Source: CAYPHJ01 sp964410485 (lineage in GTDB: Bacteria > Desulfobacterota > Binatia > UBA9968). From it: 14,708 nucleotides of DNA. A program made the position numbers and the translations under genes. The notes beneath the pieces were generated by a model. That model was not told where the DNA came from. It made no database searches and saw only the letters and a list, made by a program, of their open reading frames with translations. Location: positions 1-14,708 of the forward strand of contig CAYPHJ010000111.1 of the NCBI GenBank assembly GCA_964410485.1, in the 5' to 3' direction. This document shows positions 1 through 6,496 of the stretch, piece by piece (position 1 is the first letter of the stretch; each line of letters opens with the position of its first letter).

Positions 1-1
1 C

Positions 2-985
2 GCGGCGGGAGTGCTGCAGGACGGACTACTGGTGCAACTTGATGCCGCTCAACTGAATACGGTTTTGCGGCCCAAGGTGACGGGTGGGTGGCTGCTGCAT
101 CGCCTGCTCAAGGACGCCCCCCTGGACTTCTTCGTACTCTTCTCTTCGGCGGGTTCCCTCCTGGGCCAGTCTGGTCAGGGGAATTATGCCGCCGCCAACG
201 CTTTCCTGGATGCACTGGCGCATCACCGGAAGGCTCAAGGCCAGCCGGCCATGAGTATCAACTGGGGCGCCTGGTCCGATTTGGGTTTTGCGGACACGCC
301 TGGGGGGAAGCGCCTCGCCGCGCGCCTCGCGCTCCTGGGAATCAGGAGCATGGCGGCCGAGCAAGCGCTGGAAGTGTTGAAACGAGAACTCCAGCAAGGC
401 TCAACCCAGGTCGTTGCGGTGCCCGTCGACTGGCGGCAGTACCGCGACTTTTATCCGGCGGGCAGCGAACCAGCCCTACTGTCTCAACTTGCGCGTAAGG
501 AAGCCGAAGTCTCGCGGCAAGCGGACCGTCCGGGAGAAAAAAGGGGGCTGACGTCCGCTGCCCTCCTGGCTGCGGAGCCGGGGGAGCGCCGCCAGCTATT
601 GCAGTCCTACCTGACCGCCCAAGTGGCTCGCGTGCTCGGGCTTTCCGCCGCAAAGCTGGACCTGCAGCAGCCTCTGAGCAATTTGGGACTGGACTCCCTG
701 ATGGCCGTCGAGCTGAGGAACCGGATCGCGATTGACTTGGGAGTGAAGGTGCCGGTGGTCAAATTTCTTCAGGGTTTTAGCGTGGACGAGGCGGTGACGC
801 AGGTGTTTGATCAACTGACAGCAGAGGGTGCCACTCCGGCGGCGCCCCTTGCCCCGGCAGTCACACCACAGCAGGACCCCACCGATAGGCAAAATGCCAA
901 ACAGCTGTTGGCAAACCTCGATCAGCTTTCGGATGAGAACGTGGATGCATTGCTCACCGATATGTTGGCTGAGCGAGAAGGTTAG
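2..985 (+). CDS. Type I polyketide synthase, C-terminal fragment (KR-ACP-tail)
   Basis: The frame is open at the left edge, so only the last 327 codons are visible. They begin in the ketoreductase at AAGVLQDGLL, the loop holding the 'LDD' signature of B-type ketoreductases (here LQD, second Asp kept). The active-site region follows: FSSAG, then GQGNYAAAN with the catalytic Tyr at codon 185-187 and Asn at 197-199, then NWGAW. No Trp stands eight residues before the Tyr, which also favours B-type stereochemistry (inference). An acyl carrier protein follows, with LGLDSLMAVEL and the phosphopantetheine Ser at 695-697. A Pro/Ala-rich linker leads to an acidic helical tail (LLANLDQLSDENVDALLTDM) typical of PKS proteins that hand over to a separate partner. 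Expected role: reduce the beta-keto group of the last extension and present the chain to the condensation protein encoded 3 bases downstream. The stop TAG is followed directly by TGA. Confidence 0.93.
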   Translation, partial: AAGVLQDGLLVQLDAAQLNTVLRPKVTGGWLLHRLLKDAPLDFFVLFSSAGSLLGQSGQGNYAAANAFLDALAHHRKAQGQPAMSINWGAWSDLGFADTPGGKRLAARLALLGIRSMAAEQALEVLKRELQQGSTQVVAVPVDWRQYRDFYPAGSEPALLSQLARKEAEVSRQADRPGEKRGLTSAALLAAEPGERRQLLQSYLTAQVARVLGLSAAKLDLQQPLSNLGLDSLMAVELRNRIAIDLGVKVPVVKFLQGFSVDEAVTQVFDQLTAEGATPAAPLAPAVTPQQDPTDRQNAKQLLANLDQLSDENVDALLTDMLAEREG

Positions 986-988
986 TGA

Positions 989-2572
989 ATGAGCCGGACC
1001 TCCCAGCGAACTGCCGATCTTTCACCCGATGAAAAGCGCGCCCTGCTCGCCCAACTCCTGCAAAGAAAGGCGAGCGGGTCGCAAGCGTTTTATCCTCTCT
1101 CCGACAATCAGCAGGGGATATGGTTCCTGTGCCAGTTCGTGCCCGAGACCTCGATTTATAATGTCAGTTTTGCGGCGCGCATCTGCTCCGACATAAACAC
1201 TCCGGCCTTGCGGCGCGCCTTTCAGGCGCTAGTGGATCGCCATCCTTCGCTGCGGACCACCATTGCGGTGCGCTCCGACAAACCCGTTCAACAAATACAC
1301 GAACATCTGAAGGTCCACTTCGAGGAGGCGGATGCCTCAGCCTGGGACGGGGATGAGCTGAAGGCCCGGCTGGTCGAGGAAACTCAGCGCCCCTTTGATC
1401 TGGAACGAGGACCTGTACTGCGGGTCAGTGTGTTCACTCGCTCGGCACAGGAACACATCCTTGTGCTGGTCGTGCACCATATCGTGGTTGATTTCTGGTC
1501 TCTCGCGGTGATTCTGAATGAGCTTGGCGTGCTGTACGCTGCGGAAAAGGCCGGCCGGCCAGCGGCTCTTCCTCCTCTTGATCTGCAATACACGGACTTC
1601 ATTCGTTGGCAGAGCGAAATGCTGGCGAGTCCGGAAGGTGAGCGGCTCTGGGCCTACTGGAAGAAACAATTGGCCGGCCAGTTACCGGTGCTCAATCTTC
1701 CGACCGATCGGCCTCGACCGCCGATTCAGACGTTTCGCGGCGCCCAGCACGATTTCACTTTTAACGATGAACTGGCCCGGCCGCTCAAGGCGCTCGCCAA
1801 GGCCGAGGGGGCGACTCTGTACATGGTCCTTCTGGCGGCGTTCGAAGTGATGCTTTACTACCACACCGGTCAGGAAGACATCCTTGTGGCTTCCCCCATG
1901 GTCGGGCGGAGCCGGGCCGAGTTTGAGGGGATTGTAGGCTTCTTCGCCAACCCTGTTGTCTTACGAGCGAATCTTTCCGGCAATCCAACTTTCCGGGCGT
2001 TTCTTGGCCGGGTGCGCGAGACGGTGCTGGCGGCTCTCGAGCATCAGGATTACCCCACCCTTCGCTTGGTCCAACGGCTCCGGCCGGCTCGGGACCTCAG
2101 CCGCTCGCCGCTCTGCCAAGTCATGTTCGTGCTGGATAAACCGCACCGCCTCGCGGAACAAACAGGTCCGGCGTTCGCGCTGGACGAAACGGGGCTCCGG
2201 ATGAATTCCGGCGGTCTTGTGCTGGAATCTCTCCCCCTGGAACGCCGCGCCGCCGCTCTGGATCTGGTCATGTTGATCATCGAAACGGCAGGATCGTTTT
2301 CTGCCTCCATACGATACAACTCAGACCTGTTCGATGCCGCTGCCGTCATCCGGATGGCAGAACACTTTGAAATTCTTCTACGTCATGTCGTGACACAGCC
2401 CAATGCCGAGTTGAACGCGCTCAAAAACATACTCGCCGACGCCGACCGGCAACAACAGGTCGCGACGCGACAAGAGTACAGAAAAGCCAATCTCCAGAAG
2501 TTAAAAACGATCAAGCGGAAGGCTGTGAGGGGATCGCAACTCAGCGGAAACAGCGGTATCAACAGGACATAA
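989..2572 (+). CDS. Stand-alone NRPS condensation-domain protein
   Basis: 527 aa. Starts at ATG 989, 3 bases after the PKS stop; GAGAAGG at 975-981 is a well-placed ribosome binding site, so the two genes are almost certainly co-transcribed. The N-terminal helix (LSPDEKRALLAQLLQRKA) may be a docking element. The condensation fold follows: LSDNQQGIWFL (C1 core), RHPSLRTT (C2 core), HHIVVDFWS at residues 163-171 (C3 core, HHxxxDG with Gly replaced by Phe), YWKKQLAG, LVASPMVGRSRAEFEGIVGFFANPVVLR (C5 region) and SRSPLCQVMFVLD. Both His and the Asp are intact, so activity is expected. HHxxxDF versions are, from memory, usual where a C domain accepts a chain from a PKS carrier protein. Instead of an adenylation domain the protein ends in a basic tail from about residue 483 (KANLQKLKTIKRKAVRG). 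It is probably a complete discrete C protein; truncation of a longer NRPS is the alternative. Confidence 0.9.
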   Translation: MSRTSQRTADLSPDEKRALLAQLLQRKASGSQAFYPLSDNQQGIWFLCQFVPETSIYNVSFAARICSDINTPALRRAFQALVDRHPSLRTTIAVRSDKPVQQIHEHLKVHFEEADASAWDGDELKARLVEETQRPFDLERGPVLRVSVFTRSAQEHILVLVVHHIVVDFWSLAVILNELGVLYAAEKAGRPAALPPLDLQYTDFIRWQSEMLASPEGERLWAYWKKQLAGQLPVLNLPTDRPRPPIQTFRGAQHDFTFNDELARPLKALAKAEGATLYMVLLAAFEVMLYYHTGQEDILVASPMVGRSRAEFEGIVGFFANPVVLRANLSGNPTFRAFLGRVRETVLAALEHQDYPTLRLVQRLRPARDLSRSPLCQVMFVLDKPHRLAEQTGPAFALDETGLRMNSGGLVLESLPLERRAAALDLVMLIIETAGSFSASIRYNSDLFDAAAVIRMAEHFEILLRHVVTQPNAELNALKNILADADRQQQVATRQEYRKANLQKLKTIKRKAVRGSQLSGNSGINRT

Positions 2573-2701
2573 GAAAAGCGCGTCGAAAGCGTACTGCCGG
2601 ATTAGGAGTGGCTAGGAAATGCTTTATCCCTTATCCCTCCGAAGGCAACAATCTTGGCCCGGTTCCGGTAACCAGTTAAAAGTTTAGAACGGAGCGAAGC
2701 G

Positions 2702-2776
2702 GTTGAACGATGAACGTTCTTAATGGGCGATCAGCCTTAAGACCGTTGACCCCCTTGAACCTTGAACTATTGAACT
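2702..2776. repeat. Degenerate heptamer repeats (NTTGAAC type)
   Basis: GTTGAAC GATGAAC at 2702-2715, then CTTGAAC CTTGAAC TATTGAAC at 2754-2775, with unrelated sequence between. Units are 7 bp apart (the last 8). The same periodicity, with another heptamer, occurs in the insert inside the A1 domain at 9767-9824. Flanking DNA is intergenic. A family of short tandem heptamers is inferred, not proven. Confidence 0.45.
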
Positions 2777-3129
2777 GGAGTGGATCCCCCCGGGGTGTTG
2801 AGGTAAGAGTAGAGACTTCGACCCTGCCGGTTCACCGAGCGCAAATCCGACCGTTACGTTGATCTCGAATTCTCACTGGCGGCGAAACAGCCCAAGAGAG
2901 TCTGGACGCAAAAGTCGACCATTAAGACCGACCGTCAAGCCCGCCTCAAGTCCAATGATTACTCGCCCTAGTGGGTGTTCGTGAGCGGAATCAGAGGTTA
3001 ATGTTCTCCCCCTTCCCGTGTGCCCTTCGACTTCCGTCATTTTGAAGGCACTGTGAAACAATGTCCTGTTATTGTTCAATAAATTGTGCAATCCAATCGG
3101 TATAGCGTTTGTTATAGCGCGTCTTGACT

Positions 3130-3144
3130 CGGCCGGTATATTAG
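3130..3144. repeat. 15-bp intergenic repeat, copy 1
   Basis: CGGCCGGTATATTAG, identical to 5478-5492, both in non-coding DNA. A rough chance expectation for a 15-bp match in a window this size is about 0.1-0.2, so it may be coincidental. Confidence 0.3.
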
Positions 3145-3298
3145 GGACCGAAAAGGGGCTAAGTCCAATTTCACAGGGCTATTACGAGATCGATTCCGCA
3201 ATTGGTAGGTGAAAGAGCAAGCCGTGGCCAATGGGTTGCTCAATGGGCCACGCAAATGCTAGCATTGATAGCAATGTAACATAGTGGGGTATGGAGCA

Positions 3299-3532
3299 AT
3301 GGCAGACTTGGTTGTGCGTAATCTTGATCGTTCGATTGTCGAGGCGCTGAAAAAGCGCGCGCTGCGCCATGGCCGCAGTGCCGAGGCGGAGCACCGTGCG
3401 ATCCTGGAATCGGCGCTTGCGCGGACCCGGCGCAAGACGTTTGCCCAAGCATTGGCGATAATCCCCGACGTCGGGACCGATGAGGATTTCGCACGCAAGC
3501 AAGATGAGAGCGCACCCGATGTACTTACTTGA
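3299..3532 (+). CDS. FitA-type ribbon-helix-helix antitoxin
   Basis: 77 aa from ATG 3299. The N-terminal strand-helix-helix (ADLVVRNLDRSIVEALKKRA, then HGRSAEAEHRAILESAL) is the ribbon-helix-helix fold of FitA/VapB antitoxins, including the conserved 'GRSxEAExRxIL' stretch. The C-terminal third (KTFAQALAIIPDVGTDEDFARKQD) is the acidic segment expected to wrap the PIN toxin. A GTG start 15 bases upstream is in frame, but the family begins as at 3299. The family neutralises its partner ribonuclease and represses its own promoter; the direct repeat TATAGCG at 3101-3119 is one candidate operator, though rather far upstream. It overlaps the toxin gene by 14 bases, as usual for translationally coupled pairs. 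Assignment to FitA rather than another VapB subfamily is by motif recall. Confidence 0.85.
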   Translation: MADLVVRNLDRSIVEALKKRALRHGRSAEAEHRAILESALARTRRKTFAQALAIIPDVGTDEDFARKQDESAPDVLT

Positions 3533-3935
3533 CACCAATGTCGTCAGCGAGATGCGGAAGCGAAGGCGAGCGAACCCCGGGGTCCGTACCTTCTTCAAGC
3601 GCATCGCGGCGGACCAAGCGCCCGTATTTCTCTCCGTCGTTACGGTGGGCGAACTTCGCCGAGGCGTTGAGCTAATTCGTCATCGCGGAGACACGCCACA
3701 GGCGAACCGACTGGAAAAGTGGCTGGTACATTTACTTCAGCGCTACGGGGATTACATCCTCGATATTGACTCGGACATCGCGCAGCTCTGCGGCCGGCTG
3801 CGCGTGCCGCATTACGAAAACGCGCTGGACAAGTTGATCGCCGCCACGGCGCTTATCCACGACCTGATCGTTGTGACCCGCAACCGGGATGATTTTTCGA
3901 AAACAGGGGTGCACGTCCTCGATCCGTTTTCCTAA
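3519..3935 (+). CDS. FitB/VapC-type PIN-domain toxin ribonuclease
   Basis: 138 aa from ATG 3519 (ATG 3504 is an in-frame alternative giving MRAHPM...). PIN-domain acidic residues are all present: Asp5 in YLLDTNVVSE, Glu45 in VVTVGELRRGVE, Asp104 in ENALDKLIAATA, and Asp124/Asp125 in VVTRNRDDF. They should coordinate Mg2+/Mn2+ for cleavage of RNA, commonly tRNA in this family. The ending TGVHVLDPFS is also typical of FitB-like proteins. It is co-directional with and overlaps the antitoxin gene. The pair looks intact. It lies beside a second, broken TA-like locus on the opposite strand, consistent with an accessory island. Confidence 0.87.
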   Translation: MYLLDTNVVSEMRKRRRANPGVRTFFKRIAADQAPVFLSVVTVGELRRGVELIRHRGDTPQANRLEKWLVHLLQRYGDYILDIDSDIAQLCGRLRVPHYENALDKLIAATALIHDLIVVTRNRDDFSKTGVHVLDPFS

Positions 3936-4064
3936 GACAACCGTCGCCGGTAATCAGTCGGGCTCATGGGTGATGACGCATCCTTGATGATCAAAGCAAT
4001 CGGCGGGCGAGATTATCTTTCCAGCATCAAGTTCGTCTCAATCCTTACGGGTTAGCCGCAGCTG

Positions 4065-4286
4065 TCAGGCAGCATAACGAATGACTTCAAGCTCGGCAGT
4101 ACGGTCTGCTTGGGCGAGCAAGGTGTCGATCCGTGCCATAACGGTATCTTCAATGAGATACTCGCGGCACGCTTCGCACTGCAAGACCGGCAGTTGCTTC
4201 AAAATGACAATGCGCTCCTCTGACAATTTGAATGGCAAATCGGTGCTGATCGCATGCATGCGAGCGCCGCAGACCGTGCACTTCAT
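4065..4286 (-). CDS. YgiT-type (MqsA-like) zinc-finger protein, orphan antitoxin candidate
   Basis: 73 aa. Two CxxC pairs, Cys3/Cys6 and Cys37/Cys40 (KCTVCGARM and LQCEACREYLIED), form the zinc-binding half known from MqsA/YgiT. The C-terminal DNA-binding helix-turn-helix of full MqsA is absent, which is normal for the short YgiT-type family. The start ATG at 4286 has a perfect ribosome binding site, AAGGAGGT at 4291-4298. Immediately upstream on the same strand lies a broken DUF4258 gene, the usual toxin-side partner of these proteins; its stop overlaps this start. The protein therefore seems to be a retained antitoxin whose toxin has decayed. The frame is intact and the ribosome site strong, so expression is likely if a promoter remains. 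Confidence 0.8.
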   Translation of the reverse strand: MKCTVCGARMHAISTDLPFKLSEERIVILKQLPVLQCEACREYLIEDTVMARIDTLLAQADRTAELEVIRYAA

Positions 4287-4466
4287 GGGGACCTCCTTCG
4301 CGTCTCGACTATCTCGTAGTTCTCGGCTGCTTGGATGATCGTCTCACGGGCAACTGAACCGTTGTCCCAGGCGCATGTTGACATGGTAAGTCCAAAGAAT
4401 CCGACTCCTGCGAATACAGTCGCGAATGAACGATAGGAGGTCGTCAGGAACCTTTGGTTCGGCCAA
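4283..4466 (-). pseudogene. DUF4258 toxin-like gene, frameshifted and C-terminally truncated
   Basis: Reading - from a possible TTG start at 4466 gives LAEPKVPDDLLSFIRDC, then IRRSRILWTYHVNMRLGQR, the well-conserved N-terminal part of DUF4258 proteins (RILWTYHVNMRL). This frame then hits a stop at 4344-4346. Moving one base restores homology: SVARETIIQAAENYEIVET, the next conserved block (RFIPREAIxxAVxxYEIIE in relatives). It then runs straight into RRRSP and a stop overlapping the start of the zinc-finger gene. The C-terminal half of the family, with the conserved strands after 'YP', is missing. So there are two lesions: a 1-base insertion (or equivalent) near 4356, and loss of the last third to half. 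Too short and broken to be listed as an ORF. Family assignment rests on remembered motifs. Confidence 0.72.
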
Positions 4467-4496
4467 AGTTCATGTATAGCTGAAGTTTTTCGGATC

Positions 4497-4551
4497 GTCT
4501 AACGTTCGCGTTCAGCGGCCGGCGTAGCCGGTCCGCGGCAACGTGTTAGAT
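4497..4551 (-). other. attC-like integron recombination site
   Basis: A 55-bp imperfect palindrome with canonical integron ends. Read on +, GTCTAAC (4497-4503) fits RYYYAAC and GTTAGAT (4545-4551) fits GTTRRRY, 7/7 each; on - they read ATCTAAC and GTTAGAC, again 7/7. Between them, paired blocks CGTT/AACG, GCGG/CCGC and CCGGC/GCCGG surround a GTA loop (4524-4526), with unpaired bases between blocks, as in the folded bottom strand recognised by IntI. The TAA stop of the DUF998-like gene (4546-4548) lies inside the GTTAGA box, the usual gene-attC spacing in cassettes. The site is placed on - because the cassette gene reads that way. No integrase is in the window. A simple terminator hairpin is less likely, as there is no T-run. 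Confidence 0.65.
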
Positions 4552-5256
4552 TGCTTCCGGCATTCGCCCAGGTTCGGCTGCCACGCGCCCCGCCTCCGAA
4601 CTGAGGTAATAGAACGAGGGGACCGCAGCAACGAAGACGGCCTTTTGCGCAGCGACTTGCACGAAAAGACCGATCTCGGTGTCGAGCCTCGGTCCCCATT
4701 CGATCACAGCTATGTACCCGCCGAGCAGCAGCGTCATGCCGATGCACACGACCGCAGCACTCCGCGAGAACTTATGGTCACGGGCAAGGATTACTGACAG
4801 GAACAGCGCTGCGACGAACACTCCTCCAAATGCGAGCAAGGCGCTTTGCACATGGAGCTGGAGCAAGCGATCCGCGGGAGTCAACGCGGCCCCGATGAAC
4901 CCAACGCCGGCCGCCACGCCGGCGACCGCGGCTGCGCGCGCCCAGCGCCGCTGGGCCGGGGACGAAGAACACAACGAAATGAGAGCGACGGAGAACGCGA
5001 TCAGCGCAGACGCGAACAGAATCTCGCCGGAGACGAACAGCAATGCGCCCAATCGGTTCGCGTGTCCTCCCCAGGACGTGGGCATTCCGAGGTCGCTCAG
5101 AAAGTTGTGAAGGAACAGATAGTGTTGGGTACTTGGATCTCGAAACGTGCCTCCAGGATACAGGAGCATCGCCATGACGGTGAGCATAGCGAACGTCAGT
5201 ATCGCCCAGCGCGTGAACTGAAAGGCGGTCGCGATCATGTCCCTAGACATCCGCAT
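4546..5256 (-). CDS. DUF998-like multipass membrane protein (candidate cassette gene)
   Basis: 236 aa from ATG 5256, chosen because GGAG at 5264-5267 lies 7 bases upstream; the frame also extends to a TTG at 5349. About six hydrophobic segments: WAILTFAMLTVMAMLLYPGG near the N-terminus, LGALLFVSGEILFASALIAFSVALI, AAAVAGVAAGVGFIGAALTPAD, LLAFGGVFVAALFLSVILA, AAVVCIGMTLLLGGYIAVI, and a last one around QKAVFVAAVPSFYYL. The segment HNFLSDLGMP followed by a 'LGALLF' helix resembles the DUF998 family of inner-membrane proteins of unknown function; this is by recall, moderate confidence. The gene is bounded by an attC-like site at its stop and a second attC-like palindrome 36 bases upstream of its start, the layout of an integron cassette. 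No function is claimed. Confidence 0.75.
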   Translation of the reverse strand: MRMSRDMIATAFQFTRWAILTFAMLTVMAMLLYPGGTFRDPSTQHYLFLHNFLSDLGMPTSWGGHANRLGALLFVSGEILFASALIAFSVALISLCSSSPAQRRWARAAAVAGVAAGVGFIGAALTPADRLLQLHVQSALLAFGGVFVAALFLSVILARDHKFSRSAAVVCIGMTLLLGGYIAVIEWGPRLDTEIGLFVQVAAQKAVFVAAVPSFYYLSSEAGRVAAEPGRMPEAI

Positions 5257-5291
5257 AGCTATTCTCCGTCGTGCGAACCACGGATCTAGCG

Positions 5292-5387
5292 CACTAACGT
5301 ATAGCGTTTTATCCCTTGCTAATGCCTGGAAGCAACGGAGCGTCGACAAAATCCCCTGCGCGGCATTGGAGATAAAACGTGTTGGAC
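5292..5387 (-). other. Second, weaker attC-like palindrome
   Basis: Read on -, GTCCAAC (5387-5381) fits RYYYAAC, and GTTAGTG (5298-5292) is an imperfect GTTRRRY. Between them lie two perfect pairings: GTTTTATC/GATAAAAC (8 bp) and AATGCC/GGCATT (6 bp), with about 35 bases of loop. Stem-spacer asymmetry (2 against 7 bases next to the ends) makes it a less regular attC than the one at 4497. It sits where the upstream boundary of a cassette carrying the DUF998-like gene should be. Confidence 0.38.
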
Positions 5388-5432
5388 CAAACGGCGTAGC
5401 GCAACGTTACTACCGACTATGGGGATCGTAAC

Positions 5433-5459
5433 AGAAAAGGGGGGACAGGCTACTTTTCT
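5433..5459. repeat. Small hairpin, AGAAAAG / CTTTTCT arms
   Basis: AGAAAAG (5433-5439) and CTTTTCT (5453-5459) are 7-bp perfect arms around a 13-base loop (GGGGGACAGGCTA). The motif 'GGGGACAGGCTACTTTTC' is one I recall as recurring between genes in many unrelated environmental genomes, often annotated as spurious ORFs reading VACP(L/P)FS. Possibly a REP-like element; not confirmable here. Confidence 0.4.
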
Positions 5460-5477
5460 TTTCCGTTGATAGACCGA

Positions 5478-5492
5478 CGGCCGGTATATTAG
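5478..5492. repeat. 15-bp intergenic repeat, copy 2
   Basis: CGGCCGGTATATTAG, identical to 3130-3144 on the same strand; see that entry for the chance estimate. Confidence 0.3.
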
Positions 5493-5533
5493 AAGCCGAT
5501 CGTGCCGAGAATTCCCAAAGGACAACAGGCCGA

Positions 5534-5652
5534 CTAGTCGTACCACCCGCCGTTCCGCTTGCAGTAGTCCCGGATCTTTATTCAATCATGTTTGCGATAT
5601 TGCGGTGCTCCTTCTCGGCTACGACACGCAGCGCCGCCTTCACGGATGGGTC
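5534..5652 (-). pseudogene. Remnant of a small ribbon-helix-helix-like protein, frameshifted
   Basis: On -, DPSVKAALRVVAEKEHRNIANMIE is read from 5652 and meets TAA. One base out of frame the reading resumes as KIRDYCKRNGGWYD and a stop at 5534-5536. Intact relatives I recall read '...VAEKEHRSIANMIEVLIRDYCERNG', so a single missing base (probably the G of a GTA codon after MIE) would rejoin the halves. The N-terminal part is also lost: an in-frame TGA lies three codons before DPSV. These short proteins resemble CopG/Arc-type helices and are common in mobile regions. It adds to the picture of a region collecting and decaying small genes. Confidence 0.5.
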
Positions 5653-5710
5653 TATGCTTCATATGCGCACATACAGCCACTTCCCGGTCGTTGGAAGGCA
5701 GCAGAGCCTC

Positions 5711-5926
5711 TCATTGAGGGTTTTTATCGATCCAGTCTTTGGCGAACTGAATGCCGTAAGTTTCAGCTTCCTCTCTGGTGTCGAAGTCGGTTACAAGATC
5801 TACCTTGCGAGAACCCTTCGTCCCAGCGACATCCCAGCTAATATCAATCACTGGCGTCCAAGTACCTGATCGGTTGGACTTGGCGGAGACCACTATCAGG
5901 TGATTCTTATACACCCTAGTCGGCAT
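5711..5926 (-). CDS. Small hypothetical protein, DUF6566-like
   Basis: 71 aa (MPTRVYKNHLIVVSAKSNRS, then TWTPVIDISWDVAGTKGSRK, then FDTREEAETYGIQFAKDWID). The pattern of a strand-rich N-terminal half ('I(V)xSA...W.PxIxISW') and a final helix ('F.TxEEAExxGxxxAKxWID') resembles the small DUF6566 / HlyJ-like hypothetical family, from memory. No signal peptide or membrane segment; probably cytosolic. No strong ribosome site precedes the ATG. It stands alone: upstream is 570 bases of non-coding DNA and downstream is the ribbon-helix-helix remnant. Role unknown. Confidence 0.6.
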   Translation of the reverse strand: MPTRVYKNHLIVVSAKSNRSGTWTPVIDISWDVAGTKGSRKVDLVTDFDTREEAETYGIQFAKDWIDKNPQ

Positions 5927-6496
5927 GGCCGAGACCTATTCGGGACTCGACCCGTAGTCAAATGGCGGAATCGCGATATATCAAAGACTTAGGATCGTGG
6001 GAAGTCCCGGGCTTCAACCATTCCAACCGAGACAAGGTTTTCAGACGGGCCACCTGATTAGCACTCAATACGATTCGTAAATTCATGTGGAGCGTCGATA
6101 GAACCTTCTTGACAGCACTTCCCCGTGTGATAGGTGTGCCCTCGTAACAAGCCTCCCCGCGTCATTGAGAAGGCTTCCAGCGTGACGTGAGGCCAAAGCG
6201 GAGCAACACAAACCCTTCCTCGGGAGACAATGAAGAGAAGAGTTTAGAGCCGGCCGTTCTGGCAATTTTTTATCGCCAGGGTGTGCTGGTTTTCTCACTT
6301 GCCAACAGGAGGCAACGCGATGAGTTCTAGTTTTGGAGAATTCACCGGCGATATCGCGTAGCTTTCGGCGCCAGTTATTCCCGGCTCCGATGGACAAACC
6401 GGAAATTTCGCCTACCTTCTCGCGTCCAACGATGGCCGGCATCGAGCATCGACATGCCGCGGTTGGGTTCTTTCCTCTCCTCACGGATTATCCGGC
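5927..6496. other. Non-coding stretch
   Basis: No gene supported in 570 bases. The only long open frame (- strand, 6083-6484) has no ribosome site and an unconvincing composition (many Arg, Ser and Cys, no domain). A 5-bp hairpin CTGGC...GCCAG around 6260-6280 encloses rather than precedes a T-run and is not a normal terminator. The 3' end should contain the promoter of the DUF1206 gene; I could not place a convincing -35/-10 pair. Confidence 0.5.

Larger units (their letters stand above)
2573..3298. other. Non-coding stretch with heptamer-like repeats
   Basis: No credible gene in about 725 bases. The first part has period-7 units ending in GAAC (see the repeat at 2702-2776). The middle (about 2815-3000) has a short open + frame without recognisable domains and with an internal stop. 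Just before the antitoxin gene lies a direct repeat TATAGCG at 3101-3107 and 3113-3119, a possible operator, and the 15-bp repeat copy at 3130-3144. No convincing rho-independent terminator follows the condensation gene. Confidence 0.5.

Noticed and set aside
2873..3091. 72-codon open frame on - and a short + frame over 2815-3000
   Set aside because: Neither has a recognisable domain or ribosome site. I considered a transposase relic but found no DDE, HTH or inverted ends.
3061..3120. Vibrio-repeat-like string (TATAACAAACGC on -) as a third attC
   Set aside because: No matching opposite arm or GTTRRRY partner was found within 150 bases on either side.
3936..4064. Expected attC after the zinc-finger gene, to make it a second cassette
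   Set aside because: GCTAAC is present near 4050 but no paired GTTAGC-like end or interior stem was found, so cassette status is unsupported.
4546..5349. Longer DUF998-like protein starting at TTG 5349
   Set aside because: The extra N-terminus lies within the second palindrome and lacks a ribosome site; ATG 5256 has GGAG at proper spacing.
5319..5585. 88-codon open frame on - containing VACPPFSVT
   Set aside because: It translates the small hairpin element at 5433-5459 and overlaps the remnant and attC-like palindrome; the VACPxFS string is typical of spurious ORFs over this repeat.
6083..6484. 133-codon open frame on - between the DUF6566-like and DUF1206 genes
   Set aside because: No ribosome site, no domain, erratic Arg/Ser/Cys-rich composition; looks like chance in high-GC non-coding DNA.
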